Source: Trileptium ribeirensis (lineage: Eukaryota > Nematoda > Enoplea > Enoplida > Thoracostomopsidae). From it: DNA of 64,000 bases. Made by a program: the position numbers and the translations under genes. The notes below the pieces were generated by a model. That model was not told where the DNA came from, did not search any database, and was given only the letters and a program-made list of their open reading frames with translations. Each line of letters starts with the position of its first letter. Within the stretch, counting starts at the first letter, position 1. Below are positions 59,347-64,000 of the stretch, one piece after another. Where the stretch lies: positions 61,290 through 125,289 of the forward strand of contig JASANE010011766.1 of NCBI GenBank assembly GCA_030248225.1, in the 5' to 3' direction.

Positions 59347-60756
59347 TCAACGTGGGCAATCATAGACCAATAAGCCTTACTTAGTCGATATCTAAAATTA
59401 TGGAAAAGCTAATAGCTACGACGTTGGTTAATTATGGTCTATCAAATAACATTCTAAAGAAATCACAGTTCGGCTTTTTACGTAAACGGTCTACGGAACT
59501 GCAGCTATTGGATATTGTAGATTTGATCATCTTAGATCTCCCGTAGGCATTTGACCGTGTGCCCCATCGACGCTTATTACGAAAACTTAAAATGTATGGG
59601 GTCGGTGACCCATTATTGTCATGGTTAGCATCTTTTCTATCTGGCCGGACACAAACAGTTACTGTGAATGGATGTAACAGTAATAATAGTCTTGTTTGCA
59701 GCGGAGTCCCACAAGGATCCGTACTCGGTCCAATCCTATTCGTTTTCTACGTCAATGACATGGATGACTTCGTTGCATCAAAATTATACAAATTCGCGGA
59801 TGACACCAAATTGTGCCGGCGTATCAACAAGCATCGACCCACCGATGACACGCAAGCTCTGCAGGACGATCTTCAAGGCATCGAAATGTGGTCCAAAGAG
59901 TCCCGAGTTGACTTCAACGCAACTAGTCATCATGCTTGCATTTTGGCAGTTCAAATGAAATGCACACATATTACTTGGATGGAATTGCTATTCCTAACAA
60001 TATTCATGAACGTGACCTTGGTGTTTGGGTTAGTAATAACTTTAAATTCTCGAAACATTGCAGTGAAATTATACATTCATGTAATCGAATAATCATGGCT
60101 TTTAAAAGAAATTTTGTGTATCCTTCACGCAATGTTTTTCTTCCAATCTACAAAGCTCTTATTCGACCTCGCTTAGAATATGCATCTACCTCGTGGTCTC
60201 CACGCCTCCGTCGCGACATTAAGATCTTGGAAGATGTTCAGCGTCGTGCTACGAAACTAGTCCCTAACCTTTCCTACTTAGCATACAACGAACGTCTGCG
60301 CCAGCTTCAGCTTCAAACGCTAGAAACCCGCCGCTTACGAGCAGACTTAATAATGGTTTTCCGTATGGCTCACGGGCTGGTTGACATGCCATTAACACGA
60401 TTCTTCCTAATAAATGACAATAATTTGAGAGGACACCCACTGAAACTGAATGCACCCTCGTTTCAATATTGTTGTCGATACTGCTTTTCCTAGCGGGTGG
60501 TCGAAATTTGGAACAGTCTTCCGCTCGAACTTGTGCTTGCTCCAAACCTGCAAAAATTCAAAAAGCTCTTGCACATGTCTCGCATACTTCCGGAAGCCTG
60601 AGTTGCCTGCGCTGCCTTGCCATCTGCTTCCTTTCAGGATATGAAGCTCCAACTCAAACGCTCAGCCGACATTCGCTCGGCTAGCCACTGGCTCATCAAA
60701 AATACAGCATTACCCCAACGGTCGTTTTTCAAGCGGTGGGCCGTGGCGGATCAGGT
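59347..60756 (+). mobile_element. CR1-type non-LTR retrotransposon insertion, 5'-truncated
   Basis: Translations from about 59350 give NHRPISLT, KSQFGFLRKRST, AFDRVPHRRLL (motif A), SGVPQGSVLGPILF (motif B) and FADDTKLC (motif C). Then come RDLGVWVSNNFKFSKHC, RPRLEYASTSWSPR and, after a frameshift near 60480, WNSLPLELVLAPNLQKFKK-type sequence, all classic CR1 RT landmarks. Stops at about 59404 and 59545 and frameshifts near 59945 and 60480 make it defective. It is inserted in hAT-like copy D. Target duplication is short or obscured (ATAT). Confidence 0.87.
59559..60493 (+). pseudogene. Broken CR1 reverse transcriptase frame
   Basis: Two overlapping frames, 59559-60092 (palm with motifs A remnant, B and C) and 59936-60493 (thumb and C-terminal region), are displaced by a frameshift near 59945. 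The catalytic FADD is present. The upstream part continues to 59350 but is interrupted by in-frame stops. Confidence 0.87.
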
Positions 60757-60830
60757 ACGATATATATTACATATGTTTGGATCACAGATGAAGCAAAAAA
60801 TGTGGAAAATTTTAAACCGGAATTCCGGAA

Positions 60831-61935
60831 TATATATAGTATATATATTCCGGAATTCCGGTTTAAAAATTTATATATAGTAAAACAGATGATGGAAGAA
60901 ATGAAGGTATAATAGTGGATTTAAAATGCATTAAAAATAACTTTTACATTAAACTTGATATATTGCGATGGTATTATTGCCTTTCTCAAACTTTAAAGAG
61001 ACTGAGCAAGCTAATAATGTTTATTTATCGATCAAATATGTCGGTTTTTGGACATTCAGAGCAAAAAATGACTTCCGCTATACCCCATTGCGTATACTAA
61101 ATCGAATGTGCATACAAAGCTTGGAGCGTAGAATACACACTTTCGCTCTGTCTCCAGTCGCCTCCCTTTACTACACATACGTTTGTTGCATGTTCTTCTG
61201 TAGGAAACTTAAAATTATTGGTTTATATGATTCTAAGAGAAAATAATAGATAGAAGGAAATTTTCTGATCAGTGGTCAGAGACACTGTGTAGGCAAGCGT
61301 TGGACAAACAGTGCCAGTCAGTTAGATCATAATGATGATAACTTTCTAATCAGAATGCTATAACTGAGACACACTCTGATGCTGCTCGCACAGTTTCAAT
61401 AAATACAGTGCATTGCCAAGAAAGCAGTTTCTAGCTGCGTTGCAGATAACGTTAGTTTACTTCAATTTAGACTGATTTACCAAGGTTACAAGCGCACTGG
61501 CGGGTGCTTGACGCAATTTATGTTAGCCAAGCATACCCTAAGTACTTTTGCGTAAGCCATATTCTGTTACCGGCTTGGACCGGTTTAATTCAAACCTATC
61601 CCACAGACTTGTGGATGTGTAAAATAGCTGCTACAGGCATCAACCTGGCTTTGATTTAACAAACTCATGCAGGTTATTATGAAAAATTCCGGCTCAAATT
61701 ATGTGCCCTACTTACGTTTCACACGGCTAATTGGTTAGTTAATCCTTTCTTTTGCTTGGTTGTATTGGAGCTTGATCATTGTATAATATATACTACATAT
61801 GTTTGGATTACAGGATGAAGCAAAAAACATGGAAAATTTCGGAATTCCGGTTCCGGTATGGTTTTTGCCCTTTGCCGGAACCGCAACCGGAACACGATTT
61901 TCCCCGGAACCGGAATTCCGGTTACTCCCTGATAT
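60831..61935 (-). mobile_element. hAT-like non-autonomous element, copy E
   Basis: Near-complete copy, oriented opposite to copy C. It starts with TTCCGGAATTCCGGTTTAAAA, runs through AGACTGAGCAAGCTAATAATG, GGAAACTTAAAATTATTGG and TAGACTGATTTACCAAGG, and ends GGAACCGGAATTCCGGTTACTCCCTG. The left end abuts the end of copy D through a palindromic AATATATATAGTATATATATT junction. No transposase frame. Confidence 0.82.
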
Positions 61936-62208
61936 ATAAGTATCTGTTAAATATATTATTTAGTGACTTTTTAGTTTAACTGAGCCACCGAGTTACAATA
62001 TATGCTGATTACATGGTTCCTGGACAAACCAAAAATAATGTAATACCTAGATCTTCCACATAACTCGAATAATTGAGGCTAATTGGAAAGCTTTCGGAAA
62101 ACATAAAAGGCAACATCTTGAATTGAAATAATGTTACATTGAAAAAATTAACTGTATTTTTAATAAAAATACGCAATTGTAAAGAAACGAAAACAAATGA
62201 AACCATAC

Positions 62209-62281
62209 TCTTGGTGCTCCCGTTCTTGCCTTTCCCGTAGCAGTTGTAACTTTTCTGAGTGATTTTTGGAGCGATTTTGAG
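62209..62281 (-). CDS. MAP7: MAP7-like gene, exon 1 of those visible (N-terminal helix start)
   Basis: Acceptor TCGTTATAG precedes 62281 and donor GTATGG follows 62209. Phase 1 in, phase 2 out; the last two bases (GA) complete a Glu codon with exon 2. It encodes QNRSKNHSEKLQLLRERQER and EHQ, then joins KIARLEASQKREEE in one helix. The exon is short and its other two frames are also open, so it rests mainly on phase match and helix continuity. Upstream coding exons including the start codon were not found in the window. Confidence 0.7.
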
Positions 62282-62320
62282 CTATAACGAAAAAATATAT
62301 AATATGAGACCATTATTGTT

Positions 62321-63215
62321 AAATCGTTCGCGGGTTTACGATGCACCGATGCTGTGTATGCCGACGACATTGCAATATTCGCAGAATCGATTGATCAGCT
62401 GCGCGATATGTAGTTTAGAATCTCAGAATCTGCATCAAGAGTCGGTCTTGTAATCAATAGTGCCAAAACCAAGATTATACTGAGCCACTGCTCCAACAAT
62501 GGCAATATCACTCTGAATGGCCAGACTTTAGAAGAGGTTCCTTCATTCTGTTATCTTGGCAGTGTCATATCACCAACTGGTAGTTGCGAAGAAGAAATCA
62601 ACAATCGCATCATCAAAGCCAGATCAACCTTTAGTCAGTTGTGGCGTTTATGGAAATCTAAAGTTGTTACATTACACACCAAACTCCGGATTCACAACGT
62701 TGCAATCCGACCAATTCTCTTTTATGCATGAGGCGCATGGAATGTCCGCAACTACGAAGTGCGCCAACTCGACGTATTCGAAAACTTTTGTCGCCGTCGT
62801 ATTCTTGGCATCACCAAGTTTAACCATGTAACCAATACAGCCATCCAACAACACTGTAATCACAAGCTGCTAGCCCACGAATACATTGCCAAGTCGAGAT
62901 CGTCCTTGCTTGGCCACATTCTACGAATGGCAAATCAAAGGTGGCCCAAGGCGCTGATACTCACTGATGTTCCCTCAGACTGGAAGCGTCCACGAGGTCG
63001 AGCCGTCGAATCTTGGAAAAGGCAAGCAATCAAAGACTTTGAAGGATACTTCCGACACATCCCCATAAGAGACTGGAATACCAATCCATTCAAAGCGATG
63101 ATGACAACAGCAATGGACCGGAAACAGTGGCGGGAATTGTGCGATATGGTGGCGACCTCAGTCAATCGACATCAAGTCAACAGTGCTGGGCCACGTGATA
63201 CCAGGTGAGGTGATT
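62321..63215 (+). mobile_element. Fourth RTE-like retrotransposon relic (RT 3' half), next to exon 1
   Basis: Begins within RT motif C (AVYADDIAIFAE at about 62350) and runs to the C-terminus at 63208. Landmarks include VPSFCYLGSVISPTG, a KLRIHNVAIRPILFY segment, FENFCRRRILGI, SSLLGHILRMA and PSDWKRPRGRAVESW. In-frame stops occur at about 62410 (TAG) and 62729 (TGA), with at least one frame change between. The last 149 codons (62759-63208) are intact. It lies antisense to MAP7, about 40 bp from the exon 1 acceptor. Confidence 0.87.
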
Positions 63216-63588
63216 GTTGAATCGTATAAGCAATAGTGCGTCAGGGAAGAGCATGATACTTCCTTTCACTCACATATAAACCCGTGCTTGATGACGCGGG
63301 CGTTTTCGGCCTGCCCCCTCCCCAGTTTTTTGGGAGAGGGTCGCGTTGCACTGACCCCCCTGATTCTGATACACTCAAATAAATAACTTCATTGTTTTCA
63401 GCATACTCGAAAATCTTTGCAACATCAGATGCAACAAAATATAATATTGCAGTTATCAAGAAATCATGTATAGTTCTTGAGGGGAGAGTACTATTCCTAA
63501 AAGAAAACACCTGTCACAGATACGTTCTAATAAATCATTCCGTTGAAAATCATTACATCGATAATTTAATAGTACATATATTATACTA
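63216..63588. other. Upstream intron of MAP7-like gene, no gene seen
   Basis: A GGGAGAGGGTCGCG/CCCCCTCCCC patch lies at about 63310-63360; the rest is AT-rich. No exon with the expected phase-1 donor was recognised. Confidence 0.45.
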
Positions 63589-64000
63589 GTAACTCTATCG
63601 AGATTGCAAAACGTAGTGAAGCATAAGTACACCTACGCCTTTTGCGTGCACAGCCAATCAGCTTTCGATAGCATACGTCGATATGCTATATGTGGATATC
63701 CCACAATACCGCACAAGTTAAAACAAAACTAACACCAGCAAATAAGCCCGAACGAAAACCTCCCAGTGCAAGCTATCAGCCTCCCAGGATGTCAGAATAA
63801 AATTGAGAATTTTAGGTGGACGAACCATGGGGGCGCCATACCCCAGTACCCATGGAACCATGGGTCGCAGAGTAAAATCAACACCGACAAAGAGTTTCCC
63901 ATGCCCCAAAACCACCAAGTGAAACATTTCACCCCCCCCCAGGACGTCAGAACAAATTTTACAATTTTGGGTCGAGGAACCATTGGGGCGCCATACCCCC
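63589..64000 (+). repeat. Dispersed repeat family R, copy 4 (cut by window end)
   Basis: Starts ATACTAGTAACTCTATCGAG, followed by GCGTGCACAGCCAATCAGC, GATAGCATACGTCGATATGC and the GAACCATTGGGGCGCCATAC block at the window edge. Orientation is the same as copies 1-3. The remainder lies outside the window. Confidence 0.8.

Larger units (their letters stand above)
56667..60830 (-). mobile_element. hAT-like element copy D, split by two retrotransposon insertions
   Basis: Three pieces (56667-56714, 58403-59346 and about 60757-60830) join into one continuous copy when compared with copy C in reverse complement. ACCAGCAACCGGAACAG is followed in the second piece by TCCATTTAAACCGGATCCGG. GAGCTTGATCATTGTATAATATT is followed in the third piece by ATATTACATATGTTTGGATCAC. 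The gaps are filled by an I-type and a CR1-type retrotransposon. The outer terminal CAGGG ends are not visible. Confidence 0.75.
2888..62281 (-). other. MAP7: MAP7/ensconsin-family gene locus (11 visible exons)
   Basis: Eleven minus-strand exons are chained by AG acceptors, GT donors and splice phase: 62209-62281, 55067-55226, 54046-54157, 50371-50547, 42209-42664, 30990-35331, 10805-10958, 7260-7443, 6682-6783, 3964-5135 and 2888-3060. Junction phases agree everywhere except exon 5/exon 6, where two alternatives exist. The product has the MAP7 layout: an N-terminal charged helix, an FGSSTPR segment, a basic Ser/Pro linker, and a C-terminal coiled coil with EKRRLAKEK and RLERKK. In this family the N-terminal helix binds microtubules and the C-terminal coiled coil recruits kinesin-1. 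The visible coding length is about 7.1 kb (about 2,365 residues), far longer than vertebrate MAP7 (about 750) because of one giant exon. The start codon exon, stop codon and promoter were not found. Confidence 0.78.

Overview
This is a window of animal nuclear DNA: AT-rich, intron-rich and packed with transposable elements. There are no bacterial operons, rRNA genes or CRISPR arrays. The species cannot be fixed from the sequence. The mix of RTE/CR1/I-type non-LTR retrotransposons, hAT-like elements and short-period satellites suits an invertebrate, possibly a flatworm or other lophotrochozoan. That is an inference.

The only host gene I can build occupies almost the whole window on the minus strand: a MAP7/ensconsin-family microtubule-associated protein. 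Eleven exons run 5'->3' from 62281 down to 2888, all with AG acceptors and GT donors. Splice phases agree at nine of the ten junctions; the exon 5/exon 6 junction has two possible solutions. Exons 1-3 encode the N-terminal charged microtubule-binding helix, and exon 3 also holds the conserved FGSSTPR motif. Exons 4-5 are a basic Ser/Pro/Arg-rich linker. Exon 6 is a giant 4.3 kb exon of about 1,447 codons encoding an acidic, disordered region. Exons 7-9 and the start of exon 10 form the conserved C-terminal MAP7 coiled coil, which in the family binds kinesin-1. The rest of exon 10 and exon 11 are a Ser/Asn-rich tail. The visible protein is about 2,365 residues, roughly three times vertebrate MAP7. 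The first and last coding exons were not found and may lie outside the window.

The introns (up to about 20 kb) are TE graveyards. Region 1-2 kb is a fold-back element with a transposase-like ORF remnant. Regions 17.5-19.7, 21.3-22.8, 28.5-29.0 and 62.3-63.2 kb hold decayed RTE-like retrotransposons; the first is followed directly by a minisatellite of about 26 copies of a 29-bp unit. Regions 27.6-29.7, 35.8-36.3, 41.2-42.1, 45.4-46.4, 47.4-48.6 and 56.7-61.9 kb hold copies of a CCGGTT-rich hAT-like non-autonomous family. One copy is complete, with an 8-bp target-site duplication. Another was invaded by an I-type element carrying RNase H (11-bp target duplication) and by a CR1-type element. 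Four plus-strand copies of a non-coding repeat with internal units of about 315-360 bp lie at 3.4, 39.5, 50.6 and 63.6 kb. All six recognisable retrotransposons lie antisense to the MAP7 gene.

The rest is intronic DNA in which I see no gene. I could not run alignments, so repeat boundaries are approximate.
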